64,000 bases of DNA from Lachnospiraceae bacterium (GCA_021200475.1 JAJQGP010000018.1:1-64000); one strand, 5' to 3'. Counted from the stretch's first letter, positions 38,047-47,728 are shown. Notes: a model not told the origin generated them from the sequence alone. Numbers and translations are program-made.

Positions 38047-39717
38047 TACTGTTTTTCCCTGAAATGCAACCCCGTATTTTCTGATATGATCGGTTGGAAT
38101 TCCATGCGCAGTTAGTGAAGCTGCGTATTTTTTTCCCTCAATCTGCTGCAGAGCACGCTTCACGGTATCTGTCAGAGATTCTTCTTCATCCGGATCGAAA
38201 ACTTTGAATTCCAGAATAAATGCAAGATTTTTTTTATCTTTAGGTTCCAGAATTACATCATAGCGTCCAAGACCGCTTTCTCGATTGGACTGAATAACGT
38301 AATGATTTCCGAGATCGACGATCAGGCCGAGTACAAAACCATGATAAAAACGTTCTGGTTCACTTCCTTCGGAAGGTTTATTACCTGTATCGAAAAAACT
38401 GAAGGTAGCCAGCGCAACCCGATTCATATAAACATTCATCGCTTTTCTATCGTTTTGCAGAAGTGCTTTCACGAAATCATTGTAATTACTGTCATAATCC
38501 GCAAACCAGCCATGTATCATATCCTCAAACATGATACGTACTTCCTGATTAGTTAAGGAGAGGTAAAACCAGGTACGTCCTGTCTGCTTATCAAATTCTC
38601 TTTTCTCCGTTTTCAGGTAGCCGCTGGCCAGAAAAAGACTCCAGATGGCACTTTCCTTTTCTGAAAGCTGATTGTAGACAATCTGCTCATCAATCTGCGT
38701 TCGAATTTCTTTGCCCAGTAGGAGGGACTCGAAAGAAACTTTTATATCTTTGCTTCCAGAGCGGATCAGCGAATTTGCGAGCGTATTAGAGCTCGTATTT
38801 GCCCAATATGGTTCCAGACGGCCGGTATCCAGAAAATTAATGATCGACCAGGGATTATAAATACCGGTGAGACTACCGAAGGAAAAACCATCATACCAGT
38901 CTTTGATATCCTGCTTCCGGTCAGAATAGCCATATTCATCCAGTGACGCAAACACCTCAGCTTCTGTAAAACCAAAGCAGTCTGCGTATTCTTCCGAAGT
39001 TGTAGAGATTACTTTGAGATTGTTCAGGTCGGAAAAAATGGACTCTTTGCTGATTCTTGTAATTCCAGTTAAAATAGAGCGTTCCATAAAAGGATTATTT
39101 TTAAAAGTTGCATTAAAAAGGCTGCGCATAAAGGAAGTCAGATCTTCCCAGTAGCCGCCGGTAAAAGCTTCCAGCATAGGGGTATCGTATTCGTCTAAAA
39201 GGATGATGACCTTCTGGTGATAGTATTTATACAGATAGCCGGAAAGCCGCCGCAATGCGATCGAGGCTTCGGAATCTTCCATTTTGGAAGAAACACTGTT
39301 AAAGTATTCTTTTTCACGGGTGTTCAGCAGATCCCCTTTGACAAGAAAATCAAAGTGGTTATACAGGTCTACAATGCTTTCACATATTTTATTACGAACC
39401 TGTGGAAAAGAATTTTCCTTGATGTCGGAAAAACTCAGGGAAATCACAGGATAGCGTCCCTGCAGATCCCGCAGTTCTTCATTTTTCCAGATTTTCAGAT
39501 TTTCAAACAAGGTGCTTCCGGCGTATTCGATTGAAAAAAAACAGGCGACCATACTCATGGTCAGGGTTTTCCCGAAACGGCGTGGACGAGTGATGAGTGC
39601 GACGTCATCCTTCGCGCCCCACCATTCCTCAATAAATCTTGTTTTGTCTATATAAAATGCCTGAAGCTGCTGGATTTTTTCGAAATCCTGTAAGCCGATA
39701 CAGACCGATTTTGGCAT
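38035..39717 (-). CDS. AAA-ATPase-like / DUF1703 (PD-(D/E)XK) protein
   Basis: A 560-residue protein of the AAA-ATPase_like plus PDDEXK_9 group. The P-loop is RPRRFGKTLTM, Walker B is VIILLDEYDTPM, and the nuclease-like C-terminus has RYDVILEP followed by FILEFKVF (Asp, Glu-X-Lys). The FQGKTVLIG ending is typical. Function is unproven. Its last bases overlap the GH3 pseudogene on the other strand. Confidence 0.87.
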   Translation of the reverse strand: MPKSVCIGLQDFEKIQQLQAFYIDKTRFIEEWWGAKDDVALITRPRRFGKTLTMSMVACFFSIEYAGSTLFENLKIWKNEELRDLQGRYPVISLSFSDIKENSFPQVRNKICESIVDLYNHFDFLVKGDLLNTREKEYFNSVSSKMEDSEASIALRRLSGYLYKYYHQKVIILLDEYDTPMLEAFTGGYWEDLTSFMRSLFNATFKNNPFMERSILTGITRISKESIFSDLNNLKVISTTSEEYADCFGFTEAEVFASLDEYGYSDRKQDIKDWYDGFSFGSLTGIYNPWSIINFLDTGRLEPYWANTSSNTLANSLIRSGSKDIKVSFESLLLGKEIRTQIDEQIVYNQLSEKESAIWSLFLASGYLKTEKREFDKQTGRTWFYLSLTNQEVRIMFEDMIHGWFADYDSNYNDFVKALLQNDRKAMNVYMNRVALATFSFFDTGNKPSEGSEPERFYHGFVLGLIVDLGNHYVIQSNRESGLGRYDVILEPKDKKNLAFILEFKVFDPDEEESLTDTVKRALQQIEGKKYAASLTAHGIPTDHIRKYGVAFQGKTVLIG

Positions 39718-39740
39718 ATGAGAGCCCCCTTTTCACAATA

Positions 39741-39900
39741 TGTCATAAAGAGGACCGGCTTGCCGGTGGATTCCTTATGACGCAGGCCGCGCCATTGCCG
39801 CAGGCAATTTGGCATGGAATATCCCGCACGAAGTGCGGGATGCCCACGCCCCACAATCGAAGATTGGGGGCATAACCCGGCGAGGGCGCGGCTCTCCAGA
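39741..39900 (+). repeat. Composite palindromic repeat, 160 bp
   Basis: It starts TGTCATAAAG, makes a head hairpin (CCGGC/GCCGG inside TCATAA/TTATGA), then TGACGCAGGCCGCGCC, then hairpins ATCCCGCAC/GTGCGGGAT and CCCCACAAT/ATTGGGG with GAAG-type loops. It ends ACCCGGCGAGGGCGCGG and CTCTCCAGA. It shares all blocks with 42796-43023. The remainder of the 369-base gap to cbiL (39901-40086) shows no further gene or B12 riboswitch that I can recognise. Confidence 0.8.
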
Positions 39901-40086
39901 TAGGTTAACCGATACGTTGATTGTAACAGGGATGGGAGAGAGGGTCAAGCGAAAACTCTGGCCGAAAATTTCATTTTGGATGTCTGTTTTTGGTTGTTGA
40001 TGCTGCAAATGTGTGGTAAGATAAAGCGAAAGAAGTGATTCAGGACAGTATTTTACTATTATATTTTTTTAACGAGAGGGATTCAT

Positions 40087-40779
40087 ATGACTGGTATTTT
40101 ATATGGTGTGGGCGTCGGACCCGGCGATCCGGAGCTTATGACGATCAAGGCCGCGCGCCTGATCCGGGAGAATGAGGTGATCGCCCTGCCGGGCGAAAGT
40201 GCGCGCGAGACGGTGGCGTATCAGATTGCGGTACAGGCGGTGCCGGAACTGTCCGAAAAACAATTGCTGTCTCTGGATATGCCGATGACGCATGACCGCG
40301 CACTGCGAGACCGCAGACATGATGAGGCGGCGGATGAGATAGAGGTTTACCTGAAAAGAGGAAAAAATGTGATCTTCCTCACCCTGGGGGATCCGACGGT
40401 GTATTCTACCTATTTGTATATAGAAAAAAGAATTTCCGCGCGCGGGTACCGCACGGAGATGGTCAGCGGGATTCCGTCCTTCTGCGCGGCGGCGGCGCGT
40501 GTCAATGTCCCGCTGGCGGAGTGGAATGAGCCCATCCATGTGATGCCCGCTGTACATCGTCTGGAACAGGAGCTGGATCAGCCGGGCACCTATGTGCTGA
40601 TGAAATCCGGGAAAAAGATGGGACAGGTAAAGAAGAAGCTGCAAAGGAGCAGCCGGGAGGTTCTGATGGTAGAAAACTGCGGGATGCCGGGGGAAAAGGT
40701 GTACCGCAGTGTGGAAGAGATACCGGACGATGCGGGGTATTACTCGCTGATCATTGCGAAGGAACATAAATGCAGTTAA
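40087..40779 (+). CDS. cbiL: Precorrin-2/cobalt-factor-2 C20-methyltransferase
   Basis: A 230-residue SAM-dependent tetrapyrrole methylase. It begins ILYGVGVGPGDPELMT (the glycine motif of the family), contains LTLGDPTVYSTYLYI and SGIPSFCAAAARVNVPL, the landmarks of CbiL/CobI, and transfers the C20 methyl group in corrin ring building. It is the first gene of the local cobalamin group. GAGAGGG precedes the ATG. Confidence 0.92.
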   Translation: MTGILYGVGVGPGDPELMTIKAARLIRENEVIALPGESARETVAYQIAVQAVPELSEKQLLSLDMPMTHDRALRDRRHDEAADEIEVYLKRGKNVIFLTLGDPTVYSTYLYIEKRISARGYRTEMVSGIPSFCAAAARVNVPLAEWNEPIHVMPAVHRLEQELDQPGTYVLMKSGKKMGQVKKKLQRSSREVLMVENCGMPGEKVYRSVEEIPDDAGYYSLIIAKEHKCS

Positions 40780-40795
40780 AGAAAGGAAGACAAGA

Positions 40796-41557
40796 ATGGT
40801 ACATTTTGTAGGCGCCGGCAGCGGCGCGGCGGACCTGATTACCGTGCGGGGCAGCCGTCTGCTTGCTGAGGCGGATGTGATTATCTATGCCGGCTCTCTG
40901 GTGAATCCGGAGCTGTTGGATTATAAAAAAGAAGAATGTTCGGTTTATGACAGTGCGAAGATGACTCTGGAAGAGGTCTTTGCAGTTATGCGGGATGCAG
41001 AGGAGAAGGGGCTGACGACCGTTCGTCTGCATACAGGCGATCCCTGCGTGTATGGCGCAATTCGCGAGCAGATGGATCTGCTGGATGAGGCGGGGGTTGC
41101 TTATGATTGCTGCCCTGGTGTGAGTTCGTTCTGCGGGGCGGCTTCGGCTTTGAATATGGAATATACGCTGCCGGGGATTTCCCAGACGGTGATCATTACG
41201 CGGATGGCAGGACGGACCCCGGTGCCGGAAAAGGAGGAGATCGCTTCGCTGGCGTCCCACGGCGCGACGATGGTGATTTTCCTGAGTACCGGAATGCTGG
41301 AGCAATTGAGCGAGCGGCTGCTGGCAGGCGGTTACCGGGAGGATACTCCGGCTGCGATTGTATACAAGGCAACCTGGCCGGATGAGCGCAGCTATATCTG
41401 TACCGTCTCCACTCTGGCGCAGTGCGCGAAAGAGAATCATATCACAAAAACAGCGCTGATTATTGTTGGGGATACGGTCGCACAGGCGGGGTATCAGCGC
41501 TCGGAGCTGTATCATCCGGCGTTTACGACAGGATTCAGGAAGGGAACGGCGGAGTAG
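40796..41557 (+). CDS. cbiF: Cobalt-precorrin-4 C11-methyltransferase
   Basis: A 253-residue methylase. HFVGAGSGAADLITVRG, YAGSLVNPELL, LHTGDPCVYGAIREQ and PGVSSFCGAASALN are typical of CbiF/CobM. The ATG at 40796 follows AAAGGAAG; an earlier in-frame codon overlaps cbiL and is not supported. It lies 16 bases after cbiL in the same operon. Confidence 0.92.
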   Translation: MVHFVGAGSGAADLITVRGSRLLAEADVIIYAGSLVNPELLDYKKEECSVYDSAKMTLEEVFAVMRDAEEKGLTTVRLHTGDPCVYGAIREQMDLLDEAGVAYDCCPGVSSFCGAASALNMEYTLPGISQTVIITRMAGRTPVPEKEEIASLASHGATMVIFLSTGMLEQLSERLLAGGYREDTPAAIVYKATWPDERSYICTVSTLAQCAKENHITKTALIIVGDTVAQAGYQRSELYHPAFTTGFRKGTAE

Positions 41558-41614
41558 AAAAAATCATTTGAGAATGACTTTTTTGCAGAAAAAAATCACT
41601 TGTAAGTGATTTTT
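41558..41614 (+). terminator. Two tandem hairpins between cbiF and cbiG
   Basis: AAAAAATCATT (41558-41568) with AATGACTTTTTT (41573-41584), and AAAAATCACTT (41591-41601) with AAGTGATTTTT (41604-41614). Both end in T runs. They could weaken or stop transcription between two cobalamin genes. Confidence 0.6.
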
Positions 41615-41627
41615 GAAAGGAAACAGG

Positions 41628-42794
41628 ATGAAACAGCTCGGAATCGCAAGCTTTACTGCCCGGGGCGGTCAGGTGGCCGACAGACTCGCCGGGGCACTTG
41701 GAAAGGAATATGAGATTATTCGCTATGACCGTGGCCTGAAAGACTGGTGCGGCTGTCTGTTTGCAGGTGGCGCGGACGGGATTGTTTTCGTGGGAGCCTG
41801 CGGAATTGCGGTGCGCACGATTGCGCCATTTTTAAAGAGTAAGACCACAGATCCGGCGGTGATTGTGATTGATGAGGCGGGACAATTTGTGATTTCCCTG
41901 CTGTCCGGGCACATCGGCGGGGCGAACCGGCTGGCGGAACGCACGGCGGCGATTCTGGAAGCGACGCCTGTAATTACGACCGCGACAGATGTGAATGGAA
42001 AATTTGCAGTGGATGTATTCGCGTCTGACAATCATCTGCGCATCCGGGATATGCATGCAGCAAAAGAAATTTCTGCGGCGATTCTGCGCGGGGAACGGGT
42101 CGGGGTTACCTGTGAAGGAGAGATAGAAGGAAATGTGCCGCCAGAGCTGATTCTGCTGAAAAAGAACGAAAAAAAGGCTGCTAAAAAAGTTCCTCAAATG
42201 GATGCACTGAGGGATGCTTCGGGACCGAGCCATTCAATTCCTGATATCAGTGCGTTGATTCGCATTGGAGCCGGGATTCCTTTGCGTGATATCCAGTTTG
42301 ATACTAAGGAGAATGCAGGGGCAGGCGGCTGGAATCAGGCAGGGACGGAATTAACTCTTTGCGTGCCGGATTTGCCGTCGGTGATTCTGGATCTTTATCC
42401 GAAATCCTATATCATCGGGATTGGATGCCGGAAGGGAAAAACAGAGACAGAGATTGCGCAATATGCTGAGCAGGCGTTGACTGGTCTGGGGCTTTCCTTT
42501 GAGGATTGTGCAGGCGTCGCATCTATCGATCTGAAAAAAGAAGAACCGGGATTGCTGGAATTCTGCGGGAAGAGAAATCTGCGTTTTGAAACCTACTCGG
42601 CGGAGACACTGGCAGAGGTCAAAGGAGATTTTTCGCATTCGGCATTTGTCAGCCAGGTGACCGGAGTGGATAATGTCTGTGAACGAGCGGCATTGTGCAT
42701 GGCTGGCGAGGGCGGTCGGCTGATTCTGAAAAAACAGGCGGAGAATGGAGTGACCGTTGCGGTGGCAGAGCGGAAGTGGAAGGTGCGGTTTTGA
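41628..42794 (+). CDS. cbiG: Cobalt-precorrin-5A hydrolase
   Basis: A 388-residue protein. The N-terminal part has IASFTARGGQVADRLAG and GIVFVGACGIAVRTIAPFL, then ISLLSGHIGGANRLAE and TATDVNGKFAVDVF, all typical of CbiG. The C-terminal CobE/GbiG domain has IIGIGCRKGKT and GVASIDLKKEEPGLLE. It opens the delta-lactone of cobalt-precorrin-5A, releasing acetaldehyde. A variable linker lies around residues 180-215. The ATG at 41628 follows AAAGGAAACAGG. Confidence 0.92.
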   Translation: MKQLGIASFTARGGQVADRLAGALGKEYEIIRYDRGLKDWCGCLFAGGADGIVFVGACGIAVRTIAPFLKSKTTDPAVIVIDEAGQFVISLLSGHIGGANRLAERTAAILEATPVITTATDVNGKFAVDVFASDNHLRIRDMHAAKEISAAILRGERVGVTCEGEIEGNVPPELILLKKNEKKAAKKVPQMDALRDASGPSHSIPDISALIRIGAGIPLRDIQFDTKENAGAGGWNQAGTELTLCVPDLPSVILDLYPKSYIIGIGCRKGKTETEIAQYAEQALTGLGLSFEDCAGVASIDLKKEEPGLLEFCGKRNLRFETYSAETLAEVKGDFSHSAFVSQVTGVDNVCERAALCMAGEGGRLILKKQAENGVTVAVAERKWKVRF

Positions 42795-42795
42795 A

Positions 42796-43023
42796 TGTCA
42801 TAAGGGGAACCGGCTTGCCGGTGGATACCTTATGACGCAGGCCGCGCCATTGCCACAGGCAATTTTGCATGGGATATCCCGTACGAAGTGCGGGATGCCC
42901 ACATCCACAATCAAAGATTGTGGACATACCACGCCCCACAATCGAAGATTGGGGAATATCCCATGCGAAGCGTGGGATGCCACCCGGCGAGGGGCATAAC
43001 CCGGCGAGGGCGCGGCTCTCCAG
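42796..43023 (+). repeat. Composite palindromic repeat, extended copy, 228 bp
   Basis: Same head (TGTCATAAGG, CCGGC/GCCGG, CCTTATGA), core TGACGCAGGCCGCGCC and tail GGCGCGGCTCTCCAG as at 39741-39900. It has extra hairpin modules: TCCACAAT-C-AAAG-ATTGTGGA, CCCCACAAT/ATTGGGG, ATCCCATGC/GCGTGGGAT, and a doubled ACCCGGCGAGGG block. The modules differ in number and arm sequence between copies. Confidence 0.8.
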
Positions 43024-43038
43024 ATTTAAGGAGGAGAC

Positions 43039-43770
43039 ATGAAAAACAAATTATATGTAGCGGGAATGGGTCCGGGAGAGACTGGCCTGATGTGTCAGCG
43101 GGCGGCAGACGTTCTGGCTGATTGCGATACAATTATCGGATATACGGTGTATGTCAATCTTCTGCGGGAGACATATCCGGATAAGGAATTTCTGACGACG
43201 CCGATGACGCAGGAGGCGCGGCGCTGTGAGATGGCGTATGAGGAAGCAGCGAAAGGCAAGAAGGTTGTCATGGTGTGCAGCGGCGATGCGGGAGTCTATG
43301 GCATGAGCGGCCTGATGCTGGAAATCGGGGCGGACTGGCCGGAGATAGAGGTAGAGGTGATTCCCGGTGTGACCGCTGCATTGAGCGGCGGTGCGGTGCT
43401 GGGTGCTCCGTTGACGCATGACTTTGCGGTAATCAGCTTAAGTGACCGGCTGACGCCATGGGAGAAGATTGAGAAAAGACTGGAGCTGGCAGCGGAGGCA
43501 GATTTTTGCATCTGCATTTATAATCCGGCCAGCAAGGGACGCCCGGACTATCTGGCGCGGGCCTGTGAGATTCTGCTGCGCGTGCTGCCGCCCACGCGGC
43601 TCTGCGGTACGGTGGAAAACATCGGCCGCGAGGGAGAAGCAGCCAGGCTGTATACACTGGAAGAGCTGCGCACAGCGCCGGTGAATATGTTCACGACGGT
43701 GTTTATCGGAAATTCACAGACAAAAGAAATCAATGGACGGATGGTGACGCCGCGCGGGTATCGCATCTGA
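43039..43770 (+). CDS. cbiH: Precorrin-3B/cobalt-factor-3 C17-methyltransferase
   Basis: A 243-residue methylase. LYVAGMGPGETGLM, IIGYTVYVNLL, VCSGDAGVYGMSGLMLE and PGVTAALSGGAVLGAPLTHDF mark CbiH/CobJ, which adds the C17 methyl and drives ring contraction. AAGGAGGAG precedes the ATG. It follows the palindromic repeat. Confidence 0.93.
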   Translation: MKNKLYVAGMGPGETGLMCQRAADVLADCDTIIGYTVYVNLLRETYPDKEFLTTPMTQEARRCEMAYEEAAKGKKVVMVCSGDAGVYGMSGLMLEIGADWPEIEVEVIPGVTAALSGGAVLGAPLTHDFAVISLSDRLTPWEKIEKRLELAAEADFCICIYNPASKGRPDYLARACEILLRVLPPTRLCGTVENIGREGEAARLYTLEELRTAPVNMFTTVFIGNSQTKEINGRMVTPRGYRI

Positions 43771-43861
43771 GAGGACAGATGCAGAGAATCGCATGGAAAA
43801 GCCAGGAAAAAGAACGGCTGCAATTTATGATGCAGAGGATGTAATTGAGGGATAATGTACT

Positions 43862-45193
43862 ATGGAAAACGAACTTTTTGAGAAAACTCCTGTGCATAAG
43901 GCGTTTTTCAGCCTTGCGCTGCCGGTTGTGATGGGTATGGTTGTTTCCCTGCTCTACAATATGGTGGATACGTTTTTTATCGCCCGGACGGGGAATACGA
44001 ATCTGGTTGCCGGTATTTCGCTTTGTTCGCCGGTGTTTACCTGTCTGATTGCGCTGGGGGATATTCTGGGACTGGGCGGAAGCTCTGTGATCTCCAGACT
44101 GTTCGGACAGAAAAAGGATGAGGACGGAAAGAGAGTCAGCGTTTTCTGCTTTTACGGATCGCTGCTGGGAGGCTGTGTGGTAGCAGTACTTCTGCTGGCA
44201 TTCCGGACACCGCTGCTGACTCTTCTGGGGGCGGATGCGGATACACTTGTCTATGCGTCTGCGTACTACATGTTTATCGCTCTGGGTGCCCCGTTTATTA
44301 TCCTGACCTATACACCGAACAATCAGCTGCGGACGGAAGGCCTGGCGAAGTGCTCCATGATTGGAAGCATTCTGGGAACGGTTGTTAATATTGTGCTTGA
44401 CCCGATCTGCATTTTCGGTCTTGGATTCGGCGCGGCCGGGGCGGCCATCGCGACGGTCATCGGCAACATCTGTACGGATATCTATTATGTCTGGGTGCTG
44501 ACGCATAAGAGCAAAAAGCTTTCGATCAATCCCAGGGGGCTGTATATCACGGCGGAGGATATCCGGCAGATTCTGGTGATCGGGATTCCGGCGTCGGTGA
44601 CGAATTTTATGGCAAGCCTGTGCACCGCTCTGACCAATCGAAAGCTGCTTCCTTATGGGAATGACCGCGTAGCGGCGATGGGAATCGCGATGAAGGTCAA
44701 TATGATTGTCCTGCTGGTCCTGGTTGGATTCGCGTTCGGGGCGCAGCCGCTGATCGGCTATAATTACGGAGCCAGAAATCATAAACGGCTGAAGGAGATT
44801 CTGACCTTCTGCTACCAGTTTGAATGCGCGCTGGCGGCAGTACTGGTTGTGATTCTTGCCGCGGTGGCAAGGCCGCTGCTGGGATTGTTTACCACAAATC
44901 AGGAGCTGATCCGACTGGGTGTTCCGATGCTTCGCTGGCAGCTTGCGGGAATGGTTTTCGTGGCAGTCGTCCTGGTCTCGACCAGTACCTTCCAGTCGGC
45001 CGGAAAGGCGATGGGGGCATTCTGGCTGTCGTTCGGCAGACAGGGACTGTTTTTTGCCGTAATACTCTGGACACTGTCGGCAGTCATTGGCTACAACGGG
45101 ATTCTGGCGGCGCAGGCAGTTTCCGATCTGCTCACGGCAATCCTGGCGGTGTGGCTGTTTCAGCGGAATATCGTTAGTGTGTGGAAGAATTGA
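43862..45193 (+). CDS. MATE family exporter
   Basis: A 443-residue 12-helix transporter. It begins ENELFEKTPVHKAFFSLALPVV and has YNMVDTFFIARTGNT in helix 1-2 and GFGAAGAAIATVIGN mid-protein. It is intact, unlike the MATE gene at 9828. MATE proteins use Na+ or H+ gradients to export cationic compounds. It lies inside the cobalamin group but shows no sequence link to B12. Confidence 0.9.
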   Translation: MENELFEKTPVHKAFFSLALPVVMGMVVSLLYNMVDTFFIARTGNTNLVAGISLCSPVFTCLIALGDILGLGGSSVISRLFGQKKDEDGKRVSVFCFYGSLLGGCVVAVLLLAFRTPLLTLLGADADTLVYASAYYMFIALGAPFIILTYTPNNQLRTEGLAKCSMIGSILGTVVNIVLDPICIFGLGFGAAGAAIATVIGNICTDIYYVWVLTHKSKKLSINPRGLYITAEDIRQILVIGIPASVTNFMASLCTALTNRKLLPYGNDRVAAMGIAMKVNMIVLLVLVGFAFGAQPLIGYNYGARNHKRLKEILTFCYQFECALAAVLVVILAAVARPLLGLFTTNQELIRLGVPMLRWQLAGMVFVAVVLVSTSTFQSAGKAMGAFWLSFGRQGLFFAVILWTLSAVIGYNGILAAQAVSDLLTAILAVWLFQRNIVSVWKN

Positions 45194-45217
45194 ACTATAG
45201 GGAGGGAGAGAAGAATT

Positions 45218-46915
45218 ATGAATGGAAGAACGCAGTCAAATGGTCTGGCGAATCTGATTTTGCGCCTGTTGGTGACGGCGGTTCTCGGAGGTATTTATTT
45301 TTATGTCATGCTGCCTCCGATCAATGGGAAAGCACTGGATTTCTGGTTATTTCTTTTTATATTGCTGGTGATTTTTATTCTCGTTACGCTGGCCACGTCC
45401 GGTCTGCGTGTGACACGTCGGGAGATTTTCCTGGAGCCGGGCGTATTCTGGACGCGCTGTAAGGTGCCGTTTCTTCTGGCGTTGGTGCTGTTTGTGGCTG
45501 CTGCGGGGGCTCTGCTTTATTCGTCGGAGATTTTTCACGCGGCATCCTATTACAACCTTCTGAATGTGCAGACGGGAGACTTTACGGAGGAGGTTGCGGA
45601 GATTTCTTATGACCGGATTCCGATGCTGGATAAGGATTCGAGTGTGCAGCTGGGCAGCCGCGCGCTTGGCTCTTTGAGCAGTACGGACAGCAGCCTGGTG
45701 TCACAGTTTGAGGTCTCCGATGCGGAATACTCGCAGATCAATTATCAGGACAATCCGGTTCGTGTGGCGCCGCTGCTTTACGGCAATCTCATCAAATGGT
45801 TTAACAATCGTGAGGAGGGACTGCCGGGTTATATCATCGTAAACATGGTGACGCAGGAAGCGAGCCTGGTGAAGCTGGATGAGGGAATGAAATATTCGAC
45901 GGGAGAGCATTTTGGAAGGAATCTTTATCGCCTGCTGCGCTTCCGCTATCCAACGATGATGTTCGGCGATGTGAATTTTGAAATTGACGAGGATGGCACG
46001 CCCTGGTGGGTATGTTCGCGCACCATTCATACGATCGGCCTGTTTGGCGGTCAGGATACGCAAGGCGCGGTTCTGGTAAATGCGATCACCGGAGAGAGTA
46101 CGTATTATGAGGAAGTCCCGACCTGGGTGGATCGGGTGTATTCCGCGGATCTGTTGGTGGAGCAGTACAATTATCACGGGACGCTGGTTAATGGCTGGAT
46201 CAATTCCTGGCTGGGGCAGAAAGGCGTCACGACAACCTCTGACGGGTATAATTATATCGCAATGAATGACGATGTCTACCTTTATACAGGTGTGACTTCA
46301 GCGGGAAATGACGAGTCGAATGTCGGCTTTATCCTCGTGAACCAGCGCACAAAGGAGGCGCGGTATTACAGCATTTCCGGCGCAACGGAGTATTCCGCGA
46401 TGTCCTCCGCGGAGGGCGCGGTGCAGCATCTGGGCTACACGGCGACCTTCCCGATTCTGCTGAATATCTCGGATGAGCCGACGTATTTTATGTCGTTGAA
46501 GGATTCGGCGGATCTGGTCAAAATGTATGCGATGGTCAATGTGAAGGATTATCAGATCACGACGACCGGCAGCTCGGTGGCTGAGTGCCAGGCAAATTAT
46601 GAGGAGCTGCTGATCGAAAATGGGGTGAAGGTCTCAGATCCGATTGAGGCGGTGGAAGCAGAGACGGATACCGTAACGGGAACGATCACGGAAATTCGTT
46701 CCGTTGTAGTGGATGGAAATACGATTTTCTATTTCTCCCTTGACGAGAGTGCTTTCGGAACAGGGTACTACTATGCGGTTTCTGCCGCGGATGATCAGAA
46801 CGCGGTGATTTTCGATGTGGGAGATGAGGTCACAATCACATATTATGTGGATGAGGATGACGGAATGACGCGCATCGGTATTCTTGTTGAGTATGCGGAA
46901 GGATACTCTGCCTGA
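45218..46915 (+). CDS. Conserved membrane-anchored protein of unknown function
   Basis: A 565-residue protein with three N-terminal membrane helices (around LLVTAVLGGIYFYV, FWLFLFILLVIFILV and FLLALVLFVAAAGALL), then about 450 residues that are probably outside the cell. That part is beta-rich and repeats a pattern seen in VLVNAITGESTYY and ILVNQRTKEARYY, each a strand-turn unit of PepSY-like look. The C-terminal 80 residues form a separate small domain (TVTGTITEIRSVVVDG). I recall similar proteins in Lachnospiraceae but know no function. GGAGGGAGA precedes the ATG. Confidence 0.65.
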   Translation: MNGRTQSNGLANLILRLLVTAVLGGIYFYVMLPPINGKALDFWLFLFILLVIFILVTLATSGLRVTRREIFLEPGVFWTRCKVPFLLALVLFVAAAGALLYSSEIFHAASYYNLLNVQTGDFTEEVAEISYDRIPMLDKDSSVQLGSRALGSLSSTDSSLVSQFEVSDAEYSQINYQDNPVRVAPLLYGNLIKWFNNREEGLPGYIIVNMVTQEASLVKLDEGMKYSTGEHFGRNLYRLLRFRYPTMMFGDVNFEIDEDGTPWWVCSRTIHTIGLFGGQDTQGAVLVNAITGESTYYEEVPTWVDRVYSADLLVEQYNYHGTLVNGWINSWLGQKGVTTTSDGYNYIAMNDDVYLYTGVTSAGNDESNVGFILVNQRTKEARYYSISGATEYSAMSSAEGAVQHLGYTATFPILLNISDEPTYFMSLKDSADLVKMYAMVNVKDYQITTTGSSVAECQANYEELLIENGVKVSDPIEAVEAETDTVTGTITEIRSVVVDGNTIFYFSLDESAFGTGYYYAVSAADDQNAVIFDVGDEVTITYYVDEDDGMTRIGILVEYAEGYSA

Positions 46916-47011
46916 AAGGCAAGATGGGGAACTCAAATGAGAATCTGAGTGTCTATGCCCGAAGGATCAAAATTAAGAAATCGATTTATCCAGAGCAGGA
47001 AAGAAGATACA

Positions 47012-47728
47012 ATGACAGGTACAGGAACACTGATAAATGTGGTGGCGATCGTGGCGGGCGGTCTGATCGGCCTGGCCGGAAAAAAATGGATGAATGACCG
47101 TCTGCAGGAGACGCTGATGAAGGCCACCGGACTTTGCACGATGTTTATCGGAATCGGTGGTGCACTTGAAAAAATGCTGACGATCACGGATGGAGAGCTG
47201 GGCTCACAGGGGGCTCTCATGATCATTGTGAGCTTTGCGCTCGGCTCTCTGATCGGGGAGGCGCTGAATATTGAGCAGGCGATTGAGCGATTTGGAGAAT
47301 GGCTGAAGCAAAAAAGCGGCAATGGCGGGGACAATTCGTTTGTTAACGCCTTTGTGACGGCCTCCTTTACTGTCTGCATCGGAGCTATGGCGATCGTGGG
47401 TTCCATCCAGGATGGTATGACGGGGGATCCGACTACGCTGATGATGAAAGCGATTCTGGATTTTCTAATTATCATGATTATGGTGGCGTCTCTGGGAAAG
47501 GGCTGTATTTTTTCTGCGATACCGGTTGGTATATTTCAGGGAACGATCACAATTCTGGCCAGTGTGCTTGCCCCACTCATGACCGAGGGGACGCTGAATG
47601 CGATTTCGCTGACAGGGTCCATGCTGATTTTCTGTGTTGGGGTGAATCTGATCTGGGAAAACAAACTGAAAGTCGCAAATATGCTGCCGACGATATTGAT
47701 TGCGGCGGTGTGGGGCGCGCTGGCGTAG
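47012..47728 (+). CDS. DUF554 family membrane protein
   Basis: A 238-residue protein with about seven helices. It begins TGTGTLINVVAIVAGGLIG and contains GLCTMFIGIGGALEKML and CIGAMAIVGSIQDGM, the DUF554 core. Members are possible transporters; no substrate is known. The ATG at 47012 after AGGAAAGAAG is preferred to an upstream in-frame extension. Confidence 0.87.
   Translation: MTGTGTLINVVAIVAGGLIGLAGKKWMNDRLQETLMKATGLCTMFIGIGGALEKMLTITDGELGSQGALMIIVSFALGSLIGEALNIEQAIERFGEWLKQKSGNGGDNSFVNAFVTASFTVCIGAMAIVGSIQDGMTGDPTTLMMKAILDFLIIMIMVASLGKGCIFSAIPVGIFQGTITILASVLAPLMTEGTLNAISLTGSMLIFCVGVNLIWENKLKVANMLPTILIAAVWGALA

Noticed and set aside
39901..40086. Possible cobalamin riboswitch before cbiL
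   Set aside because: I could not find the B12-box consensus or the conserved surrounding elements, so I do not call one.
42796..43023. Possible CRISPR-like array of repeated hairpins
   Set aside because: The repeated parts are themselves palindromes of differing sequence with no constant repeat plus unique spacer pattern, and no cas genes are near.
44100..44782. Minus-strand His/Arg-rich open frame opposite the second MATE gene
   Set aside because: It is an antisense shadow; the plus strand encodes a complete MATE protein.
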